64,000 nt of DNA from an uncultured Faecalibacterium sp. (GTDB lineage: Bacteria; Bacillota; Clostridia; Oscillospirales; Ruminococcaceae): NCBI GenBank assembly GCA_934561485.1, contig CAKTGS010000001.1, positions 16,386 to 80,385 of the forward strand, read 5' to 3'. The translations under genes were made by a program, and so were the position numbers. Of the stretch, positions 24,382-32,876 are shown in pieces. Position 1 is the first letter of the stretch; each line of letters begins with the position of its first letter. The notes below the pieces were generated by a model, which saw only the letters and a list, made by a program, of their open reading frames with translations, had not been told where the DNA came from and made no database searches.

Positions 24382-24864
24382 TTATTCTTTCTTTTCCGCT
24401 TCCAGTGCGCTCTCCACGCCCTTGAGCAGGTCCTCCGCCGGGATGCCGTACAGCCTTGCCAGCGCCATCAGGTTGGAGGTGTTCGGCTCCGAGGTGCCGT
24501 TCTCCCACTTGGACACCGCCTGCCGGCTTACGCCGATGCTCTCGGCCACGAACTCCTGGGTCATCTTGCAGCGGGTGCGGTTTTCCTTGAGCATCTCGGA
24601 AAGCGACTTGCGCACGATCTTGGTTTCTTCGGTCATCTTGGGCGGCTTTTCCAGATTGCGGGCAATGCGGAAAAGCAGACAGATCGCCGCCACAATGGCA
24701 ATCGGGATCAGCACCCGGAGCAGGATGTTGGTATAGCGGTAGAACTTTTCCAGCAGAATAGCTCTGCGCACATAGGCTTCCACCATTTCCGGGGTGGCGC
24801 TCTGCGCCTCTACCTCCACGACCTTGAGCAGCGCAAATGCGGTTTGGTTCAGCAAGTTCATCAT
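24382..24864 (-). CDS. Membrane-anchored Xre-family regulator
   Basis: The 160-residue protein has an N-terminal segment (1-45), one membrane helix at about residues 46-65 (ILLRVLIPIAIVAAICLLF) and then a cytoplasmic helix-turn-helix in MTQEFVAESIGVSRQAVSK near residue 101, with VSKWENGTSEP following. The HTH is thus tethered to the membrane by its N-terminus, the reverse of the usual order. The ATG at 24864 has GGAGG seven bases upstream; the longer frame to 25023 has no ribosome site. It could sense a membrane signal and regulate nearby genes. Targets are unknown. Confidence 0.82.
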   Translation of the reverse strand: MMNLLNQTAFALLKVVEVEAQSATPEMVEAYVRRAILLEKFYRYTNILLRVLIPIAIVAAICLLFRIARNLEKPPKMTEETKIVRKSLSEMLKENRTRCKMTQEFVAESIGVSRQAVSKWENGTSEPNTSNLMALARLYGIPAEDLLKGVESALEAEKKE

Positions 24865-25042
24865 AATAGTTCCTCCTTTGAAGTGTTGTTGCTGGGGGCT
24901 GTGGCCTGATTGTAGCAAAAAATGCCGGTTGCGTCCACCAACGCACCTGTAAACTTTGGTTGCGGGGGCTGTTTTTGCCCCAAAGCAAAGGTTTCCTAGC
25001 CAAGATTTATCATTTCTTAACAAAAACGTTGCTTTTGCATCG

Positions 25043-25070
25043 TTGCAACCTGCAAAAGCTATGGTATACT
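25043..25070 (+). promoter_or_regulatory. Promoter of the cyclophilin gene
   Basis: TTGCAA (25043-25048) and TATACT (25065-25070) are 16 bases apart, about 80 bases before the start codon. Confidence 0.65.
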
Positions 25071-25148
25071 ATAAGGGATATCCGGGCAGGCATTTCTGCC
25101 GCACACACCCCCGCTGCGGGGTCAACACAAAAGGAGTATTGTAGCGTT

Positions 25149-25625
25149 ATGGTTCGCATTACTATGGAAGACGGCGGCGTCATCGACATTGAGCTGAACG
25201 AGGAAGTCGCCCCCATCACCTGTGAGAATTTCAAAAAGCTGGTCAGCGAGGGCTTTTACAACGGCCTGACCTTCCACCGCGTGATCCCCGGCTTTATGAT
25301 CCAGGGCGGCTGCCCGCTGGGCAACGGCACCGGCGGCCCGGGCTGGAACATCAAGGGTGAGTTTGCCGCTAACGGCGTGAACAACCCGCTCAAGCACACC
25401 CGCGGCGTGATCAGCATGGCCCGCAGCATGAACCCCAACAGCGCCGGCAGCCAGTTCTTCATCATGCACCAGGATGCCCCCCATCTGGACGGCCAGTATG
25501 CCGCCTTTGGCAAGGTAGTTTCCGGCATGGATGTTGTGGACAAGATCGCCGCTGTGCGCACCGACTGGAACGACAAGCCCACCACCCCGGTCAAGATGGC
25601 TACCGTGGAACTCATCGAGGGCTAA
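25149..25625 (+). CDS. Cyclophilin-type peptidyl-prolyl cis-trans isomerase
   Basis: The 158-residue enzyme is a compact cytoplasmic cyclophilin. FHRVIPGFMIQGG contains the catalytic Arg, and SAGSQFFI and AAFGKVVSGMDVVDKI are conserved. It catalyses proline isomerisation during protein folding. There is no signal peptide. The AAAGGAG ribosome site is about 12 bases upstream, somewhat far. It is a single-gene unit with its own promoter and a strong terminator. Confidence 0.95.
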   Translation: MVRITMEDGGVIDIELNEEVAPITCENFKKLVSEGFYNGLTFHRVIPGFMIQGGCPLGNGTGGPGWNIKGEFAANGVNNPLKHTRGVISMARSMNPNSAGSQFFIMHQDAPHLDGQYAAFGKVVSGMDVVDKIAAVRTDWNDKPTTPVKMATVELIEG

Positions 25626-25642
25626 AATAAGCTTTTAAATTC

Positions 25643-25684
25643 AAAATAGCGGAACACCCTGTGGGTGTTCCGCTATTTTTTTGC
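25643..25684 (+). terminator. Terminator of the cyclophilin gene
   Basis: A 17-bp perfect stem (25643-25659 with 25663-25679) with a three-base loop ends in TTTTTTT. Confidence 0.9.
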
Positions 25685-25702
25685 AAAAATTTTTCTCTGT
25701 GA

Positions 25703-25739
25703 AAAGGGCACCCCGGAGCGTCCGCAGACGCTCCGGGGT
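25703..25739 (-). terminator. Terminator of the minus-strand operon ending at 25808
   Basis: ACCCCGGAGCGT (25710-25721) pairs with ACGCTCCGGGGT (25728-25739). On the minus strand it is followed by GCCCTTTTC. Confidence 0.7.
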
Positions 25740-25807
25740 ACCGAAATAAAAAATCAAATTCCTTGCATCATGGCCAAAGCGCACGCGGCGGCCATTTCAA
25801 ATCGTTT

Positions 25808-27214
25808 TCAGCAGCCTTCCTTTTCGGCCAGCTTGCGGCCCATGAGCACGCCCATGACGGAGGCCATCATCAGGCCGCGGGTCCAGCCGGAGGAGTCGCC
25901 CAGGCAGTGCAGGCCCTTGATGTTGGTGTCCAGGTTCTCGTCCATCTTGACCTTGTTGGAGTAGAACTTCAGCTCCGGGCTGTACAGCAGGGTCTCATTG
26001 GCGGCAAAGCCGGGCACCACCATGTCCAGCATCTTGATGAACTCAATGATGTTGGTCATGGCACGGTAAGGCATGGCGGCGGTGATGTCACCGGCCACGG
26101 CGTCCTTCAGGGTGGGCTTGACGTTGGACTGGGCCAGTTCCTTCTGCCAGGTGCGCTTGCCGTCCAGAATGTCGCCGTAGCGCTGCACCATGATGTGGCC
26201 TGCGCCCAGCATATTGGTCAGCTCGCCCACCTTCTGGGCGTAGGCGATGGGCTGGTTGAAGGGCTCGGTAAAGTTGTGGGACACCAGAATGGCAAGGTTG
26301 GTGTTGGCGCTCTTCTTCTCCTTGAAGCTGTGGCCGTTGACCACGGCAAGGTCGTTGTCGTAGTTCTCCTGCGCCACAAAGCCGCCGGGGTTCTGGCAGA
26401 AGGTGCGCACCTTGTTCTTCCAGGGCTTGGGGTAGCCGATGAGCTTGGACTCATACAGCACCTTGTTCACCTTTTCCATGACCTCGTTGCGGCACTCCAC
26501 GCGCACGCCGATGTCCACGGTGCCAGGCTTGTGGGCAATGTGGTGCTCGGCGCAGAGCTTTTCCAGCCAGTCTGCACCGCGCCGTCCGGTGCCGATGATC
26601 ACCTCGTCCGCGTACACGGGCAGCAGGCTGTCGCCGTCCTTCAGCAGAACGCCCTTGCAGCCTTCCTCCTCCAGAATGATGTTCTCGCACTCGGTATTGA
26701 AGCGCATTTCCACGCCGTTGTCTGCCAGATAGTTCTGGATGGCCAGATACAGCTCCTGCGCCTTCTCGGTGCCCAGATGGCGGATGGGGCAGTCCACCAG
26801 CTTCAGGCCGGCGTGGATGGCGTTTTTGCGGATCTCCTTGATGTCCTCGCCGGTGTAGATGCCCTCCACATGGGGGTCGGCACCGAACTCCAGATAAATT
26901 TTATCGGTGTAGTCGATGAGCTCCTGGGCAAACTCCTCCCCGATGAGGGTGGGCAGGTCGCCGCCCACCTCATAAGAAAGGCTCAGCTTGCCGTCCGAGA
27001 ACGCGCCCGCACCGGAAAAGCCGGTGGTGATGGCGCAGGTGGGGCGGCAGTTGACGCAGTGGCCCACCTCTGCCTTGGGGCAGTGGCGCTTTTCCACGGG
27101 CTTGCCTTTTTCCACCAGCAGCATCTTCTTTTTGCTGCCGTGGCGCAGCAGCTCCACAGCGGTAAAGATACCGGCGGGGCCGGCGCCGACAATGATCAGA
27201 TCGTACTTTTCCAT
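25808..27214 (-). CDS. FAD-dependent oxidoreductase (COG2509-type dehydrogenase)
   Basis: The 468-residue flavoprotein starts with an FAD-binding Rossmann motif (DLIIVGAGPAGI, GxGxxG at about residues 10-15). It has the family signatures FSGAGAFSDGKLSLS and IGTGRRGADWL and ends with LHCLGDSSGWTRGLMMASVMG, a second flavin-contact motif. CPKAEVGHCVNCRPTC near residue 45 provides several cysteines. These proteins are annotated as uncharacterised FAD-dependent dehydrogenases; the substrate is unknown. It follows the DUF308 gene in the same direction across a repeat element. No membrane helix is seen. Confidence 0.88.
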   Translation of the reverse strand: MEKYDLIIVGAGPAGIFTAVELLRHGSKKKMLLVEKGKPVEKRHCPKAEVGHCVNCRPTCAITTGFSGAGAFSDGKLSLSYEVGGDLPTLIGEEFAQELIDYTDKIYLEFGADPHVEGIYTGEDIKEIRKNAIHAGLKLVDCPIRHLGTEKAQELYLAIQNYLADNGVEMRFNTECENIILEEEGCKGVLLKDGDSLLPVYADEVIIGTGRRGADWLEKLCAEHHIAHKPGTVDIGVRVECRNEVMEKVNKVLYESKLIGYPKPWKNKVRTFCQNPGGFVAQENYDNDLAVVNGHSFKEKKSANTNLAILVSHNFTEPFNQPIAYAQKVGELTNMLGAGHIMVQRYGDILDGKRTWQKELAQSNVKPTLKDAVAGDITAAMPYRAMTNIIEFIKMLDMVVPGFAANETLLYSPELKFYSNKVKMDENLDTNIKGLHCLGDSSGWTRGLMMASVMGVLMGRKLAEKEGC

Positions 27215-27282
27215 TTTCTCTTTTTCCTTTATATGATTTTTATTTGCTCAAGCTTGGCTCAAGTTTGCATGATAAGGCTGAC

Positions 27283-27425
27283 GGCCTCGCCCTCTCCGTC
27301 ACGGCTTACGCCGTTCCACCTCTCCCAAAGGGAGAGGCCTTGGCAAAGAGATGAACCTTGCGTGGACTGCCAAGGGCTCCCACTTTGGGGGAGCTGGCGA
27401 GCAGAGCGAGACTGAGAGGGCAAGC
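27283..27425. repeat. MITE-like palindromic intergenic repeat
   Basis: The element starts CTCGCCCTCTCCGTC and ends GACTGAGAGGGCAAG, which are near-perfect terminal inverted repeats. Inside are the TTGGCAAAG... TGCCAAGGGC pair and TCCCAC/GGGGGAGCTGGC. It is about 143 bp long and fills the gap between the DUF308 and FAD genes. Confidence 0.8.
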
Positions 27426-27428
27426 CCG

Positions 27429-28136
27429 TTAATCTTCCTCGTTCTCCTGCTCCACAGCAGCGCTTTCATCCACTTCATCCAGCTCCACCACCGTAGCTTC
27501 CGCGTCCGCATGGGTCACATCCGGGGCCACCACGCCATCGCCGTTCAGGTCCTCGCCGGTGAGGGACTCCAGCATGGACTGGGTCTCCGGGTGAAGCTTG
27601 GCAAAGCGGCGCACCGCCAGCACCGTGTACAGGGCGCTGAGCAGATTGATGGCACCTTCCAGGATCAGGATGATGCCAACGGCCATCACCAGCGTTTCCA
27701 TGGCACCGAAGGGGTTGGCAATGAGCACCACGCCCAGCACCACGCTGAGCACCGGCAGCAGCAGAAAGCCCTTCCAGCTGTCATAGCCGCAGCGGCGCAG
27801 GTCCAATGCGTTCTGCACCCGGCCCAGGGCGTCAAAAATAACGAACAGGCCGAACACGATGGGCAAAATGCTCACCACAATGTCACTGCGAATGATCAGG
27901 AAGGCCCCCAGCGCCAGGCACACCATGCCCGAGATCAGGGTGAGCTGGCTCTGGAACACCCCGCGCTCCACCACAAAGTAGCGGATGAGCTGCACCGCCG
28001 CACAGGCCAGCACCACGGCTCCCAGCGCATAGCACACGATGTTGAGGGCGGTGCTGGGCTTCATGACCAGGAAGATGCCCAGGCCAAGGTACAGCAGGCT
28101 CATGAGGACCAGGTTCCACTTCAGCTTTTTTACCAT
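27429..28136 (-). CDS. DUF308 (HdeD-like) membrane protein
   Basis: The 235-residue protein has six predicted membrane helices arranged as pairs, including LVLMSLLYLGLGIFLV, LISGMVCLALGAFLII and FLLLPVLSVVLGVVLI, typical of the DUF308/HdeD family. HdeD in enterobacteria is linked to acid stress, but most Firmicutes members are uncharacterised. The last 60 residues form an acidic soluble tail ending in EQENEED, which is unusual. The ATG at 28136 was chosen because GAAAGGA lies upstream; the frame extends further without a start signal. It is in the same direction as the MATE gene, 46 bases after it. Confidence 0.88.
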   Translation of the reverse strand: MVKKLKWNLVLMSLLYLGLGIFLVMKPSTALNIVCYALGAVVLACAAVQLIRYFVVERGVFQSQLTLISGMVCLALGAFLIIRSDIVVSILPIVFGLFVIFDALGRVQNALDLRRCGYDSWKGFLLLPVLSVVLGVVLIANPFGAMETLVMAVGIILILEGAINLLSALYTVLAVRRFAKLHPETQSMLESLTGEDLNGDGVVAPDVTHADAEATVVELDEVDESAAVEQENEED

Positions 28137-28182
28137 AGAGATCACGTTCCTTTCGTTTGCAGAGCCATTGCCCGCACCCGGG

Positions 28183-29568
28183 TCAGTGGTACAGGGGTGC
28201 GATGGTGGTTTTGTTGATACGGGCATAGAAGGCCAGACTCATCAGGATGCTGACGATCTCCGCAATGAGGAAGGCCCACCAGACATTGTTGACGCTGCCG
28301 GTCTGTGCCAGCAGCCACGCAGCCGGCAGCAGCACGAACAGCTGACGGCAGACCGAAACGATGAGGCTGAATACACCGTTGCCCAGCGCCTGAAAGACCG
28401 AGCTGAGCACGATGCTGACGCCCGCCAGCAGGAAGTGCAGGCAGATGATGCGCAGCGCCGGAATGCCGATGGCCAGCATGGCGTCACTGGCAGCAAAAAT
28501 GCTCAGCACCTTGTCCGGGAAGAACTGGAAGATGCAGAAGCCGATGAGCATGATGCACTCGGCGTAGCACACCGCCAGCTTGATGGTCTTTTTTACGCGG
28601 TCCGGTCTGCGGGCACCGTAGTTGTAGCTGATGATGGGCACCATGCCGTTGTTCAGGCCAAAGATGGGCATGAACACAAAGCTCTGCAGCTTGAAGTACA
28701 CGCCGAACACCGCCACCGCCGTGGCCGAGAAGGCCATGAGGATGCGATTCATGCCAAAGGTCATCACGCTGCCCACGCACTGCATGGCAATGCTGGGCAG
28801 GCCCACGGTGTAGATGCGGCCAATGGTCTTTGCACTGGGCCGGAAGCCTTTGAAGCCGATCTGGATGTCCGGGTTTTTCTTCAGATTGAAGAACAGGGTC
28901 ATGCCCGCACCGCAGAACTGGCCGATGACCGTTGCCACAGCTGCGCCGGTGGTGCCGCTGAGGGCTTCGCCGCAATAACCGAAGATGAAGATGGGGTCCA
29001 GAATGATGTTCACCACTGCGCCCACCAGCTGGCTGATCATGCTCAGCTGGGTGCGGCCGGTGGCGGCCAGCAGCTTTTCGCCCATGGTCTGGGTGAAAAG
29101 ACCCAGGCTGAAGATGCAGCACACCGAAAGATACTGGATGCCCTGCTGGGCAATGGCTGCATCACTGGTCTGTGCATAGAAATAGGGTTTCATGCAGGTC
29201 AGGCCAATGACCAGGAACACGGCAAAGCTGCACAGCGAGAGAAAAATGCCGTTTTCTGCGGTGGCATTGGCCCGGCGCTGGTTCTTTTCGCCCAGGCTTT
29301 TGCTCAGCAGGGCATTCACGCCCACGCCGGTGCCCACGCCCACGGCGATCATCACGTTCTGCAGCGAGAACGCCAGCGACACGGCGGTGAGGGCGCTTTC
29401 GCTCACATGGGACACGAACACCGAGTCCACCACGTTGTAAAGTGCCTGCACCAGCATGGAGATCATCATGGGCACGCTCAGCCGCACCAGCAGCGGGTTG
29501 ATGTCCATGGTGCCCATGATGTTTTCCCGCGCTTCGGCGGGTGCGGTCTGCGATTGATACTTTTCCAC
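28183..29568 (-). CDS. MATE-family multidrug efflux transporter
   Basis: The 461-residue protein has about 12 membrane helices and MATE signatures: NPLLVRLSVPMMISMLVQAL, YNVVDSVFVSHV near residue 45, and GVGTGVGVNALLSKSLGE. MATE pumps export drugs or metabolites in exchange for Na+ or H+. The start is a GTG at 29568 with AAAGGAG five bases upstream; no suitable ATG exists. Substrate is unknown. The DUF308 gene downstream may be co-transcribed. Confidence 0.93.
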   Translation of the reverse strand: MEKYQSQTAPAEARENIMGTMDINPLLVRLSVPMMISMLVQALYNVVDSVFVSHVSESALTAVSLAFSLQNVMIAVGVGTGVGVNALLSKSLGEKNQRRANATAENGIFLSLCSFAVFLVIGLTCMKPYFYAQTSDAAIAQQGIQYLSVCCIFSLGLFTQTMGEKLLAATGRTQLSMISQLVGAVVNIILDPIFIFGYCGEALSGTTGAAVATVIGQFCGAGMTLFFNLKKNPDIQIGFKGFRPSAKTIGRIYTVGLPSIAMQCVGSVMTFGMNRILMAFSATAVAVFGVYFKLQSFVFMPIFGLNNGMVPIISYNYGARRPDRVKKTIKLAVCYAECIMLIGFCIFQFFPDKVLSIFAASDAMLAIGIPALRIICLHFLLAGVSIVLSSVFQALGNGVFSLIVSVCRQLFVLLPAAWLLAQTGSVNNVWWAFLIAEIVSILMSLAFYARINKTTIAPLYH

Positions 29569-29643
29569 GATTTCTCCTTTTGAACACTTGGGGTTGGGTA
29601 TGTTGCGGCAGGGATACCACTCTCAGTCAACGCCGCATCCACT

Positions 29644-29671
29644 AAAGCTTTCCCCCCAAGGGGGAAGCCTT
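29644..29671. repeat. Short palindrome of the dispersed repeat family
   Basis: AAGCTTTCCCCCC and GGGGGAAGCCTT form a hairpin identical in style to the terminal parts of the element at 24239. It lies in the gap between the MATE gene and the kinase-like gene. Confidence 0.55.
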
Positions 29672-29714
29672 CAGAAGGTATCAGCTCTTTTAGAACTTCC
29701 TTTGCCGGAAACAT

Positions 29715-29740
29715 GGGCAGGGCGCAGAAGCGCCCTGCCC
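29715..29740 (-). terminator. Hairpin after the cytidylate-kinase-like gene
   Basis: GGGCAGGGCGC pairs with GCGCCCTGCCC around a four-base loop. The T tract on the minus strand is weak, so it may be an mRNA 3'-end stabiliser as much as a terminator. Confidence 0.55.
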
Positions 29741-29775
29741 ACGTTCTATCGTTGTTTCTTGGGCCCAGCCGGGTT

Positions 29776-30378
29776 TTACAGGGTCTTTTCCTTGGCGGCG
29801 GCTGCATCCAGGATCATCTTGACGCAGGTCTCGCGGCCCAGAGCGGCATTGATGGCCAGATCATAGTTGTGGGCATCGCCCCAGCGGTTCTGGGTGTAGT
29901 AGTTGTAGTAAGCCGCACGGTTGCGGTCGGTCTTTTCCACTTCGTCCTTGATGCCCTTTTCGTCCTTGGCCTTCACCAGGGGGTTGATCTTGGCGTATTC
30001 CAGCCGCCACTCCTTGGGGGCGTATACAAACACGCGCAGCACGTCCTTGCGCTCCCGCAGCACGTAGTCGCCGCAGCGGCCCAGGATCACACAGGGGCCT
30101 TCCTCGGCCAGCTGCTTGATGATGCGGCTCTGGAGAATGAACACCTGGTCACCCAGCGGCAGCTCGTTGCCCATGGTGTACAGGCTGTACAGCAGGCTGT
30201 GGGTGTGCCGCTTTTCACTGGCGGCAACGGCTTCTTCCGACAGGCCGGAGTGCTTTGCGGCCAGAGTGATCAGCTCTTTGTCGTACAGCTTGACGCCCAG
30301 TGCATTGGCCACATCCTCTGCAATGTAGCGGCCGCCTGTGCAGTATTCGCGTCCCAACGTGATAATCGTCTTTGCCAT
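29776..30378 (-). CDS. Cytidylate kinase-like family protein
   Basis: The 200-residue protein resembles cytidylate kinase-like P-loop proteins (PF13189 type). It starts with TIITLGREYCTGGRYIAEDV, a P-loop variant (GREYCTGGRY instead of GxxGxGKS), then LYDKELI, then GPCVILGRCGDYVL and the VFVYAP region. Members of this family are common in Clostridia, and their substrate is not established. The ATG at 30378 has GGAGG eight bases upstream. It follows the C39-like gene at 30 bases, so they probably share a transcript. Confidence 0.88.
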   Translation of the reverse strand: MAKTIITLGREYCTGGRYIAEDVANALGVKLYDKELITLAAKHSGLSEEAVAASEKRHTHSLLYSLYTMGNELPLGDQVFILQSRIIKQLAEEGPCVILGRCGDYVLRERKDVLRVFVYAPKEWRLEYAKINPLVKAKDEKGIKDEVEKTDRNRAAYYNYYTQNRWGDAHNYDLAINAALGRETCVKMILDAAAAKEKTL

Positions 30379-30407
30379 AATGTGTTCCTCCCATGTAAAT
30401 TAAAATA

Positions 30408-31787
30408 TTACCTGAAAGCTTCCGGCGCAGCCGCCGCAGCGGGCGGTGCGTCCTGTGCTTTGGGAATCTGTGGTTTGGGGGTGGGCAGCCGCACTTCCGC
30501 TACCCGCATACTGCCGGTCTGATCCACCGCATACACGCTGCAGCGGCCCCCGGCAGCCAGCTGCCCGGCCGGAAAGCGCAGCCCGCCATCGCTGGTGCGT
30601 TCCAGCCGCTTGAAGTTCCGGTGCGCCGTGGTGGCGTGGGCCACCCCATCGTGCACCGCATAGGCCAGCCAGCCGGAAAAATTCTCCGGCAGCGTGTCCC
30701 GCTGGCCGCGCTGCACAAAATAGTACACGCCCGGCTCTTTTCCGGCTTCCAGATCGCACCGGATGCGGCGGGGGCGGTTGGCTTCCAGGTCCCGGGGCCT
30801 TGCCCGCAGGGCAATGGCCCGCCCCGTGAAGTAGCGCATAAAATCCACCAGGGCCATGGTGCAGTTCACAGAGCCGTCCGTGTCGGCGGCGGGGTCGTTC
30901 AGCAGCACATAGTCTGCCATCACGGCGTCATCGTGACCAAAGCCCCGCAGACCCATCCAGACCCGCACCGGGTCCCGCTGGCCGCGGATGCGCCGCTCCA
31001 CCTGCACCGCCACCGAACAGCCATCGTGGATCTGGGCGCGCAGGTCTGCCAGGTCCATCCAGGCCTGCCAGCAGGGGTAGCCGCAGCAGCCTGCCGCTGC
31101 CGCCGCAAAGGCCGCGTTGGCGGTGCTGCTGTTGGCCATATCTTCCATGACGTAGGCCACTTCTTCGGGCAGGATGTCCTCGCCCCAGCGGTTCATCAGG
31201 GCCGCCAGCACCAGCGGCAGATCCATGTCCCGGCCAAAGCTGGGGTCGTGGGCATTCAGGCAGTATTCCGGCAGGTAAAGCCGCCGGTTCAGCGGGTGGC
31301 CGCTGCGCTTTTCCCAGGCCAGGGGGCGCACCGCCGCCGTCAGCAGCCGCACAGCCGGGCTGACTTTGTCGTTGTTGGTGGAAAGGTTGACCTGCAGCTG
31401 CACGCCGGTGCCGCCGCCGGGTGCGGCCACCGTGACCGTATCGCCCATCAGAAAGATCATGCCATCCTCGCTCTGGGTGTGCACGCTGCACCGGGGGTAG
31501 TCCGGTGCCCACTTGCCAAAGCTCATCCAGCCGGTCCAGGCAGTGCCGGCATACACCCGGCACCGCACCTCCACCAGGGTGTTGGCGGGCGCATAGGCGT
31601 TCCAGCTCACATTCAGGTTGCAGAATGCCGGCATGGCAAACTCCGGGGTGGTGTAGCTGCCGTACTGCAGGCTGCGCCCGGCCACGCTGTCCAGCACCAG
31701 GGCACCGTTTTCCAGTGCCAGGTTGTCCAGCTGCCCGCGGGAGAAGGTCTCGGTGCCCTGCAAAACAAGGTTGTTGCGCTGTTCCAT
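30408..31787 (-). CDS. C39-like peptidase-fold protein lacking the catalytic Cys
   Basis: The 459-residue protein has an N-terminal beta-rich region (1-165) and a middle domain that looks like a C39-type papain-like fold: a DLPLVLAALMNRWGED helix, CSVAVQVERRIRG, then GFGHDDAVMADYVLLNDPAA with the His and Asp expected in active members. The position where C39 enzymes have WCSPTS reads FGRDMDLPLVL, so the nucleophilic Cys is missing. No signal peptide is seen. The C-terminus is Pro/Ala-rich. It may be a binding protein or pseudo-peptidase. Fold assignment is from motif order and is moderately certain. Confidence 0.7.
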   Translation of the reverse strand: MEQRNNLVLQGTETFSRGQLDNLALENGALVLDSVAGRSLQYGSYTTPEFAMPAFCNLNVSWNAYAPANTLVEVRCRVYAGTAWTGWMSFGKWAPDYPRCSVHTQSEDGMIFLMGDTVTVAAPGGGTGVQLQVNLSTNNDKVSPAVRLLTAAVRPLAWEKRSGHPLNRRLYLPEYCLNAHDPSFGRDMDLPLVLAALMNRWGEDILPEEVAYVMEDMANSSTANAAFAAAAAGCCGYPCWQAWMDLADLRAQIHDGCSVAVQVERRIRGQRDPVRVWMGLRGFGHDDAVMADYVLLNDPAADTDGSVNCTMALVDFMRYFTGRAIALRARPRDLEANRPRRIRCDLEAGKEPGVYYFVQRGQRDTLPENFSGWLAYAVHDGVAHATTAHRNFKRLERTSDGGLRFPAGQLAAGGRCSVYAVDQTGSMRVAEVRLPTPKPQIPKAQDAPPAAAAAPEAFR

Positions 31788-31818
31788 CCGGCATTCCTCC
31801 TTTGGCGCGTGTCCGCCG

Positions 31819-32655
31819 TTACTGCGGCTCGTCCGTGTCCATGCGGTCCGCTTCCAGTGCCTGCTCCAGCTCTTTGTCCTTCATTTTGTGGATGTTCTCT
31901 TCAATGTGGAACACCTTGTCGATGTCGCCGTACACGATCTGGCAGGACACCTCCACGGCAAACCAGAAGCCGAACACCAACATCAGCAGCAGGCCCAGGG
32001 GCATACTCAGGATCACGATGCCCCAGAACAGCACCTGCACAACGGCGGCTGCCAGGGCATGGGGCAGAAATGCGATCATGCAGTTGATGCTGTTTTTCAG
32101 CGTCTGGCCCAGGGGCTGATCCAGCAGCACCACCTGCGGCCACATGTAGGAGAACAGCATGTGGAACAGCAGCAGGTTCAGCACCGTGGCCACCCACAGC
32201 GGCACCCCTACATTGGTGCCGTGGTACAGCATGTTGAAGCAGAAATATACCAAAAAGATCTGCAGCGTAACCACCACGCAGTACAGGATGCCCGGCAGAA
32301 TGCTGGCCTTGAAGTTGCGCTTGAAGGCGCGGCGGTAGGTCACCCACCAGTATCCGGCTTCGTCCCGCAGGGCGCGCAGCACGGTGTCGTACATGCCGGC
32401 CAGAGCCGGGCCTGCCAGAATGCCGCCCACAGCGGCGCTGACCAGCATGACCGGCAGGTTGTTCATCAGGAACCCGATGTACACCAGGCAGATCACCGGC
32501 AGAAAGCCCAGACAGGTGAGCAAGTTGGCCAGGAACATGCTGGACATATCGCGGCCCACCAGTTCGAAAAAGCGGCGGATGCCCGTTTTGCGGGGCGCGT
32601 CCTTTTCTACGCCGCGTCCGTCTTTGAAATCACCTGCAGAAGGAAACAAACCCAT
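31819..32655 (-). CDS. DUF624 (YesL-like) membrane protein
   Basis: The 278-residue protein has five or six membrane helices and the DUF624 pattern: LVGRDMSSMFLANLLTCLGF, then GPALAGMYDTVLRALRDEAGY, then a RAFKRNFKAS segment. In Bacillus, YesL-type proteins lie in carbohydrate utilisation loci, but their role is unknown. The C-terminus is an acidic, helical cytoplasmic tail. The ATG at 32655 has only a distant AGAGG site. A good promoter lies about 90 bases upstream. It is first of a minus-strand cluster with the C39-like and kinase-like genes. Confidence 0.85.
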   Translation of the reverse strand: MGLFPSAGDFKDGRGVEKDAPRKTGIRRFFELVGRDMSSMFLANLLTCLGFLPVICLVYIGFLMNNLPVMLVSAAVGGILAGPALAGMYDTVLRALRDEAGYWWVTYRRAFKRNFKASILPGILYCVVVTLQIFLVYFCFNMLYHGTNVGVPLWVATVLNLLLFHMLFSYMWPQVVLLDQPLGQTLKNSINCMIAFLPHALAAAVVQVLFWGIVILSMPLGLLLMLVFGFWFAVEVSCQIVYGDIDKVFHIEENIHKMKDKELEQALEADRMDTDEPQ

Positions 32656-32743
32656 GTTTGTGCAGTACCTCTCTTTTTTGTTCTTGCGCGGCACACCGGC
32701 GGTTTCGCGCAGAAAGCGCCATTGTGCCAACTTTACAACTATA

Positions 32744-32772
32744 AATATACCCGTGTTTTGTCCATTTTGCAA
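32744..32772 (-). promoter_or_regulatory. Promoter of the DUF624 gene cluster
   Basis: On the minus strand TTGCAA (32767-32772) and TATATT (32744-32749) are 17 bases apart. Confidence 0.7.
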
Positions 32773-32831
32773 GAGTACAGATCCGCTCAATTGTAAAAAA
32801 AGTATTTTTTCTCCCCTTTTTTCAAAAAGTA

Positions 32832-32840
32832 TGTTACAAT
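32832..32840 (+). promoter_or_regulatory. Extended -10 element of plsC
   Basis: TGT-TACAAT forms an extended -10 with no clear -35. It lies 36 bases before the plsC start, downstream of a T-rich run. Confidence 0.4.
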
Positions 32841-32876
32841 GGTCAAGGCATGACCTGCCGGAGGGAGGAAACCACA

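Noticed and set aside
23033-25003. A 656-codon minus-strand open frame across the DUF4130 gene and the Xre gene region
   Set aside because: It spans the end of the radical SAM gene, the whole DUF4130 gene, a repeat and the Xre gene in the wrong frame, and shows no family resemblance.
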